From Roseomonas populi (GTDB lineage Bacteria; Pseudomonadota; Alphaproteobacteria; Acetobacterales; Acetobacteraceae), in assembly GCF_024594815.1 (NCBI RefSeq), contig NZ_JANJOU010000028.1, positions 1-64,000 on the forward strand: a DNA stretch of 64,000 nt, in the 5' to 3' direction. Shown in pieces: positions 1 through 9,286 of this stretch. How positions within the stretch are numbered: the first letter of the stretch is position 1; each line of letters begins with the position of its first letter. The position numbers were made by a program, and so were the translations under genes. The notes beneath the pieces were generated by a model. It was not told the DNA's origin. It searched no databases and worked only from the letters and a program-made list of their open reading frames with translations.

Positions 1-565
1 GCTTTGGGTACCTCTGCCGCCCGGCCCATCCATCCCAAGCACCTACAGCGACCCCTTGACCGCTATAGGAGCTTCAAGGCCTGTTGTAACTGCGCCTCTC
101 CGGCCCTCCTCAACGTGGAGGATGAAGGCCGTCGCGGCCTGCGTCCTTCACACGCGACGAGCCGTATCAGTGCAGGGCGAGGCTCAATACAGCAGGAGCC
201 GGGCAGACGAGCCCGACGGTACTGCAGGCCACCACCGGCCCTCGGAGCACATCCACCTTCTCGGCAGCCATTCGCGCCATGCGGGGTCGGCTCGAGAGCA
301 CCAGGGATGGCGACCGTCTCTCGGGAGACGTGCCGGCTTCAAATACCGGCGATGGCTGATCCGCGAAGGACGGCTGCGTCAAAGGAACTTCTGCCCTCGA
401 CACAGCGGCCCGCAGAAGAGTTCCGCACCCTGCTCTCACCAGATGCACCCCAGCGAACCGCGCTGTGGTGGCGCGGATGTCCGCTCGAGCACTCCCGGAC
501 GGAACACCGCAAAGCGATCTACCCGTACCCTCAAGACTATCGAAAAGAGCCATGACATCGAAACC
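1..565. other. No recognisable gene
   Basis: Frames are open on both strands here, as expected at this GC content, but none of the translations resembles a protein family: they are rich in Arg, Pro and Ser without domain structure. I see no transposase, repeat or RNA gene. The phosphatase gene to the right has no in-frame ATG close to its conserved start, so the 3' end of this stretch may be a rearrangement junction. Confidence 0.5.
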
Positions 566-1141
566 ATTTACAACGAGCCGCTCGGTGTCTCGGCCCGCAC
601 TTGGGCCCGCCGCCACGGGCACGCGTTCCCGGGCGTGATCACGGTGGAAGATCCGGATCAGCCGGCGAGTGACCTCGTCCGCTTCGAGCAGCAGCCACCG
701 GATCACCTGGTGCTGCGCTTTGTCGACCTCGACAGCCCCGCGCCCTCGCCCCACACCGGCCTGCCAAGGTTCAGGATGGCGGACGAAGCCGACCTCGAGC
801 GCGCCCTTGCCTTTGGCCGGGCGAAGAGCCGGGCCCGGTTGCTGGTCCACTGCAATGCCGGAATCGGCCGGTCGACTGCCGTTGCCTTCGCTATTCTCGC
901 CGACCGGCTCGGCCCGGGTCAGGAGCAGCAGGCGCTGGACGAAGTGCTTCGCATCCGACCGCAGGCCGTTCCCAACCTCCATGTCGTCGATCTCGCGGAC
1001 AGGGTGCTCGGCCGAGGGGGTGAACTGGTCCGCGTCGTGGCTGCCTGGGACGCGGCAAGACCGGATAACGCCCGGCATCGCTCGTACAACCGACTTGCAC
1101 ATTTCGTCTTCAACAGCATGCGTCTTGATCCCGGCCATTGA
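566..1141 (+). CDS. Dual-specificity/tyrosine phosphatase-like protein, 5' end uncertain
   Basis: Small cytoplasmic cysteine phosphatase. The P-loop HCNAGIGRST fits the CX5R signature, with the nucleophilic Cys and phosphate-binding Arg both present. Upstream is the usual two-layer segment with the NEPLGVSAR start and a FVDLD strand. Downstream a helical tail includes LADRLGPG. About 191 residues, normal for short bacterial members of this fold. The start is a problem: the conserved N-terminus begins around YNEPL, but the only nearby ATG (552) is out of frame, leaving an ATT at 566 or a far upstream start. Either a rare start codon or a one-base lesion is possible. It lies 16 bp ahead of an exonuclease gene on the same strand, so the two are probably co-transcribed. 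Substrate unknown. Confidence 0.65.
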   Translation: MYNEPLGVSARTWARRHGHAFPGVITVEDPDQPASDLVRFEQQPPDHLVLRFVDLDSPAPSPHTGLPRFRMADEADLERALAFGRAKSRARLLVHCNAGIGRSTAVAFAILADRLGPGQEQQALDEVLRIRPQAVPNLHVVDLADRVLGRGGELVRVVAAWDAARPDNARHRSYNRLAHFVFNSMRLDPGH

Positions 1142-1157
1142 GGTGGGAAGGAACACC

Positions 1158-1805
1158 ATGATCATCTTTCTGGATTTCGAAGCGTCCTCGCTGGCTGTGG
1201 CCTCATTCCCCGTGGAGGCTGGTTGGGTGACGGAGGACGGAGAAGGCGAAGCGCATCTCATCCGCCCCGCGCCGGGGTGGGACGACTGGTCCGCGGAGGC
1301 CGAGAGGATGCACGGTTTGTCTCGCGAGCACCTCGCGCGGGAGGGGAAGTCCGTGGAGGAGGTAGCCCGGCGAATTCTGGACGTGCTCGGCACGGAAGGG
1401 GTGACGGTCGCGACCGACGCGGCCAGGTGGGAGCAGATGTGGTTGAATCGCCTGATGCAGGCGGCCGGGCTGATGCACTCGATCAAGGTCCTCGAACTCG
1501 AGCGCGAGGTTCTCCTGCCCGAGGCCCAGCGCATCCTCCATCTGGCGCCGGCCGAGGGCACGCGCGGCGCGCATCTTGCCCGCGGCGCTCTCCTCGACCG
1601 CGCCAGTGAGATCGTGGGCGACTCCCAGCATGCCGAGAAGGAATTGCGGCGAGTCCGCCATCGCGCCCTGCAGGATGCCGAAGGCATGCGCTGGTGGTGG
1701 CTGGAGGTTCGGGAACGCGTGGCAGAGGCTCTCGGAGAGGAGTACGGCAGCCGTCTACTCGCGCGGAAAGGATCGGTTCCGCCCGGCATCCTGGGCTGGG
1801 ATTGA
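1158..1805 (+). CDS. DEDDh-type 3'-5' exonuclease
   Basis: A 215-residue protein of the DnaQ/RNase T exonuclease fold, which removes nucleotides from 3' ends using two metal ions. Motif I is FLDFEASSL (Asp and Glu at residues 5 and 7), motif II is likely ATDAARWEQMW, and motif III is HRALQDAE (the H-x4-D of DEDDh enzymes). The ATG at 1158 is preceded by a purine-rich GAGGTGGGAAGGAA ribosome site. It begins 16 bp after the phosphatase stop, so the pair likely forms an operon. It has no polymerase or helicase domain. DNA or RNA specificity cannot be read from the sequence. A second DEDD nuclease of the window (61974-62744) is only distantly similar. Confidence 0.8.
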   Translation: MIIFLDFEASSLAVASFPVEAGWVTEDGEGEAHLIRPAPGWDDWSAEAERMHGLSREHLAREGKSVEEVARRILDVLGTEGVTVATDAARWEQMWLNRLMQAAGLMHSIKVLELEREVLLPEAQRILHLAPAEGTRGAHLARGALLDRASEIVGDSQHAEKELRRVRHRALQDAEGMRWWWLEVRERVAEALGEEYGSRLLARKGSVPPGILGWD

Positions 1806-2064
1806 TCTTCCCGCTTCCGCCTATCTGGGTGAGCGGAGACCTGGCTCGTGCGTGCCGGCGAGGTGTGGCGACCCGATCCCGGCTCCCGCGTCCGGCGAAG
1901 ATGCCGCCGAGCCGCGACTTCCGTTCTGCGCCCATCCCAGCGGTTCGCGTGCCTCTATCGCCTTCCGGGAAGCGGAAATTCGTCCACCCCGAGTGGCCTA
2001 TAGCTGCTTGGGGTCGAACGCGGCCTCGCCAGGGCGCGGCAAAGCCGGGCAGAGACCGGGAAGC

Positions 2065-3339
2065 TCAATCCACCGCTTCCGATACGAGCCGGAAAAGAAC
2101 GGCAAGCGTCCGCCGCGTCCGCTGCGCCGCATCGTAATCACCCCTCGGCGCCGTCATGTACGCGCAGGACGCGAACTGATTGTACCGTTTCACGTCGCGA
2201 TCGCATCGCGCGATCCATGGCGCGGAACGCGCGTCGGCCAGTCCGTGAAGCGCCCGCGCGTCGTCGCAGACCGTCTTCGCGTTATCGGTGCAGGCCTGCG
2301 CGAACGCGATGTAGGTGAGGTAGTCCGCCCTGTCCTCGTCACGAACCGTGCGCCCGCGTCGCGCCTGGATGGCCTTGCCGAGGAAATGGCAGCCTTCCGG
2401 ATCGATCAGGATGGCCGTGTTGTGGAAGAAGCAGGCCTTGGCAAGCGCCTCGAAAGCCGTGTCGAGGTCGCGCTGCACGCCGGTCCCGGTGAGGTACATC
2501 CAGCCGATATACTTGCAGGCATAGGGCCCCTGGCCGGTGTCGTCGCCATCGCACGTGGTCGCCAGCCTTTGCCGGGCGCGAGCGTAATCCCGCAGGTGCC
2601 GGTCGTGCAGGTACAGCTTGCCCGCCTCGTAGCATCCCAGGGTCGTGATGCGCGCGTCGCATGACATGTCGTAGTGTTCCAGCGCCCCGCCGAGATCGCC
2701 GCGCCGCGACGCGCTGACGCCCCTGCTCCAGCACGTGTCGACGTTGAAATCGGCCTCGCAGGGCGGGGATTGCGCGGCGCGAACGGGGTCATGGATGACG
2801 TAGTTGGGGAACGACGCGCCATCCGACGTTCGCTCCCGCCCGATCGCACGCAGGCGGGCGAGCAGCCCGTCGGGAGTGCGTGCGATGCTGTCCGGCCGGC
2901 ACTCCAGCCGCGCGAGCTGCGTGCCCTGGCGATCGACCGTCAACAGTCCGAACGGGCGGAGGGTGGATGAGCCGGACCCCGCCCCTTCCCGAAAGCCGGC
3001 GGCGAAGTGGTAAGCCGTGTCCCCGTTCCTGAAGGTGACAACTTCGTCGATCGTGTTGCCGGGGCCGTTCTGGCGCCGGTAGTCGAGATCGGCCAGCGAA
3101 CTCGAGAGGGTCAGCTCCGGGTTCTGCTGCGGTGGGCCGTAGCGGTAGGTTGCCCGATCGCCCTCGAGGACGACCGAGGCTTCCCGGTTCTGCCCTGCGA
3201 TCCGGCATGTCAGGACCACCTGCGTGCCGGCTGGGTCGGCCACAGCAGCGAGCGTGACCGTGCAGGAACCCACGACGGCAACGGCGATTGCCAGGGCACG
3301 CAGCATTCTGGAGCCGTTCGAGATGCAGTTGGCGCTCAT
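2065..3339 (-). CDS. Secreted Sel1/TPR-like repeat protein
   Basis: A 424-residue protein beginning with a signal peptide: a short basic segment, then LRALAIAVAVVGSCTVTLAA and a likely cleavage after AVA. I chose the ATG at 3339 because GAGGGGCA lies just upstream and the leader follows at once, although the frame stays open further 5'. The N-terminal half is beta-rich and may bind a ligand. The C-terminal half (from about residue 230) contains cysteine-paired helical repeats such as CYEAGKLYL and CKYIGWMYLTGTGVQRD, which resemble Sel1/TPR repeats that mediate protein contacts. It stands alone, with no operon partner. Function unknown. The paired cysteines fit a periplasmic location with disulfides. 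Confidence 0.72.
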   Translation of the reverse strand: MSANCISNGSRMLRALAIAVAVVGSCTVTLAAVADPAGTQVVLTCRIAGQNREASVVLEGDRATYRYGPPQQNPELTLSSSLADLDYRRQNGPGNTIDEVVTFRNGDTAYHFAAGFREGAGSGSSTLRPFGLLTVDRQGTQLARLECRPDSIARTPDGLLARLRAIGRERTSDGASFPNYVIHDPVRAAQSPPCEADFNVDTCWSRGVSASRRGDLGGALEHYDMSCDARITTLGCYEAGKLYLHDRHLRDYARARQRLATTCDGDDTGQGPYACKYIGWMYLTGTGVQRDLDTAFEALAKACFFHNTAILIDPEGCHFLGKAIQARRGRTVRDEDRADYLTYIAFAQACTDNAKTVCDDARALHGLADARSAPWIARCDRDVKRYNQFASCAYMTAPRGDYDAAQRTRRTLAVLFRLVSEAVD

Positions 3340-3598
3340 TGCCCCTCGTATCCTGCGGATGTTTGCGTGATCCGGATCGAGGGCCAGCTTAGCCTGCCTC
3401 GCACGTGTCGCGAACCGGCCGTGGGTGCCGGCCCGGATGGTATCGAGGAGGACGCACGTCAGGAAGTGGTAGGGCAGCGCTGGGGGGATAGCGAGAGTCG
3501 GCTCCGGGTCGGAAGCGGCCGAGAATCCTCCATCCCCTGGATCCCGCTTTCCCAGACGCTCCGCCCAGAAGCAGAAGTTCCGCTTTCGGCCAGCCCCG

Positions 3599-3630
3599 GG
3601 CAGAGGCAAGCGAGTGCGTTTGCCTCTGCC
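3599..3630 (-). terminator. Strong hairpin downstream of the solute-binding protein gene
   Basis: A perfect 11-bp inverted repeat (GGCAGAGGCAA and TTGCCTCTGCC) with a 10-nt loop lies 40 bp beyond the stop codon of the minus-strand ABC gene. No T-run follows on either strand, so it may be a transcript-stabilising hairpin or a poor terminator. The rest of the 3340-3670 gap shows nothing else. Confidence 0.5.
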
Positions 3631-3670
3631 TGACAGGCCACCCTCCCGCTCGAGCTCTTGTGAATACAGG

Positions 3671-5236
3671 TCAGTCGATCCGCGTGAGCCAGAGCTTGAT
3701 GACGTTGTCCGGCATCAGCGGTGTGGCGACATTGGCCCGCACGCCCCAGGCGAGGAATTGCTGGTGCAGGGGGATATGCCCGATCTCGTCCCGGTGGATC
3801 CGCAGGACCTCGCCGATCATGGCCCGGCGTCCGGCCGCGTCGGTCTCCCGCTGGATGCGCGGGATCAGCTCCTCAATCCGGGCGTTCTCGTAGCCTCCGG
3901 AGTTGAAGGCGCCGTGGCCGTTCCGCGGCGCCGCCGCGATGGAGACCAGGGGATTGAACGCGTCGTAGGTCGGGGTGGACCAGGATTGCAGGTAGAAGCT
4001 GGTGTCGCGAGAGAGCACCTTCTGCGACCACTGGGCGCGCGGGCGGATGTTCGGCACCACCTTGATGCCGATTCGGGCCAGCATCGGCACCACCGCCGTG
4101 CAGATGGCGGCGTCGTTCACCAGCCGGTCGTTCGGGCAGTCCAGCCCGATTTCGAAGCCGTCCGCGTAGCCCGCCTCGGCCATCAGACGTTTGGCCGCCT
4201 CCACGTCGGTCCGCGGCCGCAGGTCCAGCGCGGCGTCGTAGCCCTCGATCCCCGGCCCGATGATGAGACCGGCCACGCGACTTTCCCGCCGCATGATCCG
4301 CTGGTGGATGGCCTCCGCATCCACCGCCAGGAGCATGGCCCGGCGCACACGCAGGTCCTTCAGCGGGTTGCGGCCGCGCAGCGGGCTGTCCGTCAGCTGC
4401 TCCCGCGCCTGATCCATGCCGAGGAACACGGTCCGTATCTCCGGCCCCTGCAGCACGCGCAGGCCCGGCGCGGCGGCGATGCGCGGGATGTCCTGCACCG
4501 GCACCGGCTCCATCAGGTCCAACTCGCCCGAGAGCAGGGCGGCGACGCGCGTCGCGGAGTTGCCGATCGGGCGGAACACCACCTCCGTCAGATTGTGGCG
4601 CGGCGTGTCCCACCAGCCCGGATTACTGGCGAGCACGGTGCGGCTGTCAGGCTCCCGCAGCACCAAGCGGAAGGGGCCGGTGCCGTTGGCGTTGCGGCTG
4701 GCGAAGTTGTCTTGCCCCTTGCGGATGTCCACCGGCTGGGTGGCGTTGTGCGCCTCCGCCCATGAGCGGGACATAATGCCGAGGAAGACGATCTCCCGCG
4801 GCAGGATGGGGTTCGGCCCCTTGGTCTCGATCTCCACCGTCATCGGATCGGGCGAGGTGACGGCCCGGATGGTGGCGGTGGCCACCTTCATATCCGATCC
4901 GTCCGCCATGGCGCGCTGGATGGAGAAGACCACGTCGTCCGCCGCCAGCGGCGTGCCGTCCTGGAAGCGCACGCCCGGGCGCAGGCGGAAGCGCCACATG
5001 TCCGGCCGCGCCTGCTCCCAGGAGACGGCGAGAGAGGGCTCCAGCTCCAGCATCTCGGTCATGCGGAGCAGCGATTCGTAGATGTTCGCCAGGGTGGATT
5101 GGGTGAAGGTCTCGTAGAGGCCGTGCGGGTCCATGGTGCGGATGTCGCCGACCGAGGCGTAGCGGAGCGTCCTGGCCTGTGCAGCGGGCGCCAGCAGGGC
5201 GAGGCCGCCCGCGAGGGCGAGGATGGCGCGCTTCAT
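3671..5236 (-). CDS. ABC transporter solute-binding protein, family 5 (peptide/nickel type)
   Basis: Periplasmic substrate-capture component of a DppA/OppA-like ABC importer, 521 residues as is typical. It has a Sec signal peptide (MKRAILALAGGLALLAPAAQA) and then the family-5 opening RTLRYASVGDIRTMDPHG, with the conserved LRPGVRFQDGTPLAADDV segment near residue 100. The start at 5236 has GGAGG upstream and overlaps the stop of the preceding hydrolase gene by 4 bp (ATGA), so the two are translationally coupled. No permease or ATPase genes are next to it; they must be elsewhere, or this is an orphan receptor. The hydrolase partner suggests the imported ligand is an ester, lactone or amide. Substrate not readable. 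Confidence 0.9.
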   Translation of the reverse strand: MKRAILALAGGLALLAPAAQARTLRYASVGDIRTMDPHGLYETFTQSTLANIYESLLRMTEMLELEPSLAVSWEQARPDMWRFRLRPGVRFQDGTPLAADDVVFSIQRAMADGSDMKVATATIRAVTSPDPMTVEIETKGPNPILPREIVFLGIMSRSWAEAHNATQPVDIRKGQDNFASRNANGTGPFRLVLREPDSRTVLASNPGWWDTPRHNLTEVVFRPIGNSATRVAALLSGELDLMEPVPVQDIPRIAAAPGLRVLQGPEIRTVFLGMDQAREQLTDSPLRGRNPLKDLRVRRAMLLAVDAEAIHQRIMRRESRVAGLIIGPGIEGYDAALDLRPRTDVEAAKRLMAEAGYADGFEIGLDCPNDRLVNDAAICTAVVPMLARIGIKVVPNIRPRAQWSQKVLSRDTSFYLQSWSTPTYDAFNPLVSIAAAPRNGHGAFNSGGYENARIEELIPRIQRETDAAGRRAMIGEVLRIHRDEIGHIPLHQQFLAWGVRANVATPLMPDNVIKLWLTRID

Positions 5237-6039
5237 GCGGGGACCTCCGGCTGGAAGCGGCTGTCGGGCAGCCGGGTGAGGAAGCGGGCGAGGGCGGTGT
5301 CGAACGCCGCGGCCGCCTCCCACATCGGGGCATGGCCGCTCTCCGGGAAGACGACCAGCTCGGTATCGGGGATCCCGTCCCGCAGGCGGTGCGCGTGCTC
5401 CATGGTGCGGCCATGGTCGCGGGCGCCGTGCAGGATCAGCGTCGGTGCCCCGATGCGCGGCAGGCGCGGTTCCTGGTCGGTGGCGACAAGGCTGAGCTGG
5501 GCGTCGATCATCCCCTGCAGCGGGGCGCGGGTGGCCGTATCCACGTACTCGTCGAACAGTGTCTGGTCCGGAATCTCGGCGAACCAGTGGCGGCTAATCG
5601 CCTCCAGGTTCTCGCGGCTGCCGCCGCCCTCCTCCAGTTGGCGCAGCACCTCCATGGCGATGCCGTGGTTGCGGATCGACGGACCGGTCCCGACCAGCAC
5701 TAGGCCCGCGACCACCTCGGGATGGCTGATCGCGGCCTCCTGGCAGACCACGCCGCCCATGGAATGGCCGCAGATCACCGCCCGACCGGGGGTGAGCGCC
5801 CGGATGAACCCGGCCAGTCGGCGTGCGAAGGAGGGGATGTTGTAGCCGGCTGGCGGCGGGTCGGATTCGATGAAGTTGTTGATCGCCAGGCCCCGCCAGC
5901 CAGCCGGCAGGGCCGCCATGGTCTGCCACCACAGGCCGGAGCTGCTTCCGAAGCCGCCATGGACAAAAACGATGCAGCGGTCCCCGGTTCCCGCCTCCTC
6001 GTAGGCCACGCGGGAACCTTCGACGGTGACGCTTTGCAT
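5233..6039 (-). CDS. Alpha/beta hydrolase
   Basis: A 268-residue cytosolic alpha/beta-hydrolase fold enzyme. The nucleophile elbow GHSMGGVV supplies Ser, HGARDHGRT the Asp and ESGHAPMWE the His; HGGFGSS forms the oxyanion-hole loop. No signal peptide. I chose MQSVTVEG at 6039 as start because homologous folds begin with this strand; upstream sequence is intergenic and faces a divergent regulator. Its stop overlaps the start of the solute-binding protein gene by 4 bp. The likely role is cleavage of whatever the receptor brings in, or of a downstream intermediate. The substrate could be a carboxylic ester, a C-C bond or an N-formyl amide; nothing in the sequence distinguishes these. Confidence 0.88.
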   Translation of the reverse strand: MQSVTVEGSRVAYEEAGTGDRCIVFVHGGFGSSSGLWWQTMAALPAGWRGLAINNFIESDPPPAGYNIPSFARRLAGFIRALTPGRAVICGHSMGGVVCQEAAISHPEVVAGLVLVGTGPSIRNHGIAMEVLRQLEEGGGSRENLEAISRHWFAEIPDQTLFDEYVDTATRAPLQGMIDAQLSLVATDQEPRLPRIGAPTLILHGARDHGRTMEHAHRLRDGIPDTELVVFPESGHAPMWEAAAAFDTALARFLTRLPDSRFQPEVPA

Positions 6040-6199
6040 ATTCCATCCGCAACCTGTTCGGTGGGCGCAGCATCCAGGCGCCCCGGGCATCGCTCAAGAA
6101 CGGAGAATGGGCGGACTGGGAGGATGCCGGCCCCGTGGTCAAATTCAGGCTGGCGTCCCGAAAAGAGCACCATGGCACGAGTCCTGCTGGTCGTCCCCC

Positions 6200-7060
6200 A
6201 TGTCCGACCTTCGGCGCTACCCCGGCATCGGTGAGAGGCTGCGCGCCCATCGAATGGCCAGCGGCCTGACGGCGGACGACATGGCCGCGCGCCTCGGCAT
6301 CTCGCGCACGGCCCTCTACCGCTACGAGCGGGGGGAGCCGCCGAAGCTGCCGACGCTGGAACGGGCGGCGGCGCTGCTGAACTTGCCCCTGGGCACCTTG
6401 CTGGGCGTCGGCGCGGAGTGGTTCGCCTCCGCCGGCGCCTTCTTCGAGCGGCTTCGCCAGTTGGAGGAAACGGCGGAACACATCTTCGTCCTCTTCGGCA
6501 CCGGCTCCTTCCTCCTGACGTCGGACGCTTACGACCTGGTGCTGCCGGACCTCGTGCGGGAAACGCTGCCGCCCGGAACGGACCCCGCGCCGTTGCTGGC
6601 CACGCTGCAGGCCCGCAAGGCGGCCTATCGCCGCCGCCGGCCCTCCATCGCGGCCCTCGTCTCCCTACCGGAAATCAGGGACGCCCTGCGCGAGGGCATC
6701 GCCGGGACCGCCTCGCTATCGGAGGTGGAACGGGAGCGGCGGCGCTCCCTCGCGCGGCACGAGGCGAAGTCCGCCGCCGTGCTGGCCGAAGCGCCGCCGC
6801 GCGGCGTGCAGGTCGCGGTCCTTCAACGCCCGGTCCCGAGCACGGGCTTCTCCATGGCGAGAGGACGGGGAGAGACAAGCCTGGCCATCAGCCCCTTCCG
6901 GATCGGCGCGCATGCCAACCTCTCGGCCGGCATTGCCATGGTCACCCGTGCCCCGGATGCGGTTCGCCTGCACGACGAGGTGGCGGACAGCCTATGGCGC
7001 GAGGCGGCCAAGGGTGAAGCCGCAGCACGCTTGATCCGTGCCGCTCTCGAAGCAGGATGA
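6200..7060 (+). CDS. XRE-family transcriptional regulator with C-terminal sensor-like domain
   Basis: A 286-residue regulator. Residues 8-65 are a Cro/CI-type helix-turn-helix (RLRAHRMASGLTADDMAARL, then GISRTALYRYERG). The remaining 220 residues are an unrecognised helical and beta domain that may sense a ligand. It is divergent from the hydrolase/solute-binding operon, with a 160-bp shared promoter gap, so control of that operon and of itself is likely. MSDLRRYPG at 6200 is used as start because the HTH follows immediately and the upstream in-frame codons have no domain character. A role as local repressor or activator is inference. Confidence 0.82.
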   Translation: MSDLRRYPGIGERLRAHRMASGLTADDMAARLGISRTALYRYERGEPPKLPTLERAAALLNLPLGTLLGVGAEWFASAGAFFERLRQLEETAEHIFVLFGTGSFLLTSDAYDLVLPDLVRETLPPGTDPAPLLATLQARKAAYRRRRPSIAALVSLPEIRDALREGIAGTASLSEVERERRRSLARHEAKSAAVLAEAPPRGVQVAVLQRPVPSTGFSMARGRGETSLAISPFRIGAHANLSAGIAMVTRAPDAVRLHDEVADSLWREAAKGEAAARLIRAALEAG

Positions 7061-7460
7061 CCCTTTAAGCGCAAGGGCAAGCCAGATGGCTGACGCAGAG
7101 GTCTGCTCTCTCTCGTCCCAGTCTGGATTCGGCTATGCCGCTGTCGACCACACCCCGCAGTTCCGCTGAGCGCCCAAGGACGTCACCGCCTCCGGCCGCT
7201 GGACCGCCGACAGCCGCACCCCGCCTTCCAGCAACACCGCCGTTAGCCTGAAGCGCTCCGGTGGCGCGGGTGGTGACCAGCACTCGTAACCAGCCGCGTC
7301 AGCGACGGCCCAGGCGGTTGTACTAGGGTCTGGGCCTCAATGGCCCAAGAGGGGCTGCTTCGGATGCTTGGTGGCCCCTTTGCTTGTTCAATTTCCGCCC
7401 TATCTCTGGCCCTCTTTACACTGGCCTCCCGCAGGCTGGATCGATTGCTGGGGGCCTTCG
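7061..7460. other. Intergenic region, no gene seen
   Basis: About 400 bp between the XRE regulator and the LOV kinase. Short open frames have no recognisable content. It presumably holds the kinase promoter. I see no clear -35/-10 pair, inverted repeat or mobile-element end. Confidence 0.45.
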
Positions 7461-9191
7461 ATGGATGAACCAGACCAAGCGGCCGGGGTGGCCAGCGGCA
7501 TCCCGGCGGAAGGCTCGATGGACCAGGGAGCACTGGAGCCCTTGGGCCGCCCCGGCCTGCATCACTGGAAACAGGCCGAGATCACCGACACCACCCTTGA
7601 CGATCGTGGCAGCGTCTTCTTCGCCGCCGTCGAGATGACCCGGATGCCGATGATCCTGGCCGATCCCCGCCAGGACGACTGCCCCATCGCCTTTGCCAAC
7701 AATGCCTTTCTCGACCTGACCGGCTACGAAGAAAAGGAGGTGGTCGGGCGCAACTGCCGCTTCCTCCAGGGAGCCGGGACTGACCCCGCCCATGTCCGCC
7801 AGCTTCGAGAGGCCATTCAGGAAAAGCGGCCTGTTGCGCTGGAGATCCTGAACTACCGTCGCGACGGCACGCCGTTCTGGAACGCCATCTTCATGGGCCC
7901 GGTCTTCGACACGGCGGGCGAGCTGATCTTCTTCTTCGCCAGCCAGCTTGACGTCTCCAAGCGCCGGGAGAGCGAGCAATCCCTCCGCCAGGCCCAGAAG
8001 ATGGAAGCCATCGGTCAGCTGACCGCGGGGCTGGCGCACGACTTCAACAATCTCCTGCACGTCATCGACAGCAGCCTGGAACGCATGAAGGCCAAGCGCT
8101 TCGACGATCGTGCCTTCGAACGCTTCCACGACGCGGCTATGGCTGCATCGGATCGTGGGGCCAAGCTAACCCGCCAGCTCCTGGCATTCGCCAGGCGTAC
8201 TCGGTTGGAGCCCAAGGGCGTCGACCTGACCGAGCTGGTGAACTCATTCACCGAGTTGCTGGACACCTCCGTCGGCGAAAAGGTCGATCTGCACCTCAAC
8301 CTGCAACGCCGCCTGCCCCAGGTGAAGGTGGACCCCAACCATCTGGAGATGGCTCTCCTCAATGTCGTGGTGAATGCCCGCGACGCCTCGCCCACAGGGG
8401 GCGCCATCACCATCACGACGCGGGCCATCCATCTGAACGGCGACGCCGCTGCCCGCCATCTGGAACCGGGCGACTACGTCCTGCTCTGTGTCAGCGACGA
8501 GGGCGTGGGCATGCCGCCCCATGTTCAAGCCCGGGCGGTCGAGCCCTTCTTCACCACCAAGGGTCCGCAGCACGGCACGGGTCTCGGCCTCGCCATGGTA
8601 CACGGCTTCGTCCAGCAATCTGGTGGGCGGCTTGAGATCGAGAGCGAGCCCGGGCGGGGAACGACCGTCCGGATGCTCTTCCCCCGCTATGTGCCAGAAG
8701 TGGAGGCGAAGGGGACGAGCCATACTGGCTACCAAGCCCAGGCGGTCGAGGCCTCGGCCCGGGTTCCACTCATCCTGGTCGTGGATGATGGTCGCGAGAT
8801 CGCCGAGATGGCTCGCGAAGCGCTGGTCGAGATAGGCTACCGGGTGGCCGTCGCACATAGCGCCGAGGAGGCGATCAAGGCTTTCAATGACGCGGCCGCG
8901 AGCGGGGATGCCTTCGACCTTGTGTTCTCGGACGTGCTGATGCCCGGCGGAGCCAACGGGTTGGTCCTGGCCGAGCAGGTACGCGAGCGGTCGCCGGGCA
9001 CGCCCGTGATCCTGACCACCGGCTACAACGACGAGATGTCGATCGATGGCCCGCAGTCGGTCGCCCTGGAGGTGCTGGGCAAGCCGTACAAGCGAACTGA
9101 GCTGATCGACCGCGTGCAGGCCGGGTTGCGGCGGGGTGCCCGAACCGGGCCGGGAAGGGAGACGTCCGACTTCGGCCACGCGGAGGCTTGA
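7461..9191 (+). CDS. LOV-domain hybrid histidine kinase (blue-light sensor)
   Basis: A 576-residue soluble photoreceptor kinase. Residues about 50-165 form a LOV/PAS domain with the full GRNCRFLQG signature; Cys99 is the residue that forms the flavin adduct in blue light. The HisKA domain follows with MEAIGQLTAGLAHDFNNLL (His193), then a HATPase_c domain with NVVVNARDAS (N box), DEGVGMP and GTGLGLAMVHGF (G boxes). A C-terminal receiver domain (from about 435) has VVDDGREI, phospho-acceptor Asp491 in FSDVLMPGG, and Lys541. One acidic-pocket residue looks altered to Gly, as in related hybrid kinases. No transmembrane segments. The ATG at 7461 was chosen as the first Met before the folded part. 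No cognate output regulator is adjacent, so targets are unknown. Confidence 0.93.
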   Translation: MDEPDQAAGVASGIPAEGSMDQGALEPLGRPGLHHWKQAEITDTTLDDRGSVFFAAVEMTRMPMILADPRQDDCPIAFANNAFLDLTGYEEKEVVGRNCRFLQGAGTDPAHVRQLREAIQEKRPVALEILNYRRDGTPFWNAIFMGPVFDTAGELIFFFASQLDVSKRRESEQSLRQAQKMEAIGQLTAGLAHDFNNLLHVIDSSLERMKAKRFDDRAFERFHDAAMAASDRGAKLTRQLLAFARRTRLEPKGVDLTELVNSFTELLDTSVGEKVDLHLNLQRRLPQVKVDPNHLEMALLNVVVNARDASPTGGAITITTRAIHLNGDAAARHLEPGDYVLLCVSDEGVGMPPHVQARAVEPFFTTKGPQHGTGLGLAMVHGFVQQSGGRLEIESEPGRGTTVRMLFPRYVPEVEAKGTSHTGYQAQAVEASARVPLILVVDDGREIAEMAREALVEIGYRVAVAHSAEEAIKAFNDAAASGDAFDLVFSDVLMPGGANGLVLAEQVRERSPGTPVILTTGYNDEMSIDGPQSVALEVLGKPYKRTELIDRVQAGLRRGARTGPGRETSDFGHAEA

Positions 9192-9286
9192 TAAGGTGAG
9201 GCTTGTCGTCGGCATGAAGTCCTGATGGCGGCTCAAAGCACGTTCTGAAATCGACGTTAGAGCATCATCATCATCTCAGGTGCATC

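Noticed and set aside
167-1789. A 540-codon open frame on the minus strand
   Set aside because: It is antisense to the phosphatase and exonuclease, both of which have clear motifs. The translation is Arg/Ser-rich with no domain; high GC keeps such frames open.
5233-6039. Alpha/beta hydrolase as N-formylmaleamate deformylase (NicD)
   Set aside because: The catalytic triad is general to the fold, and the gene is 13 kb from the hydroxylase cluster, in its own operon with a peptide-type receptor.
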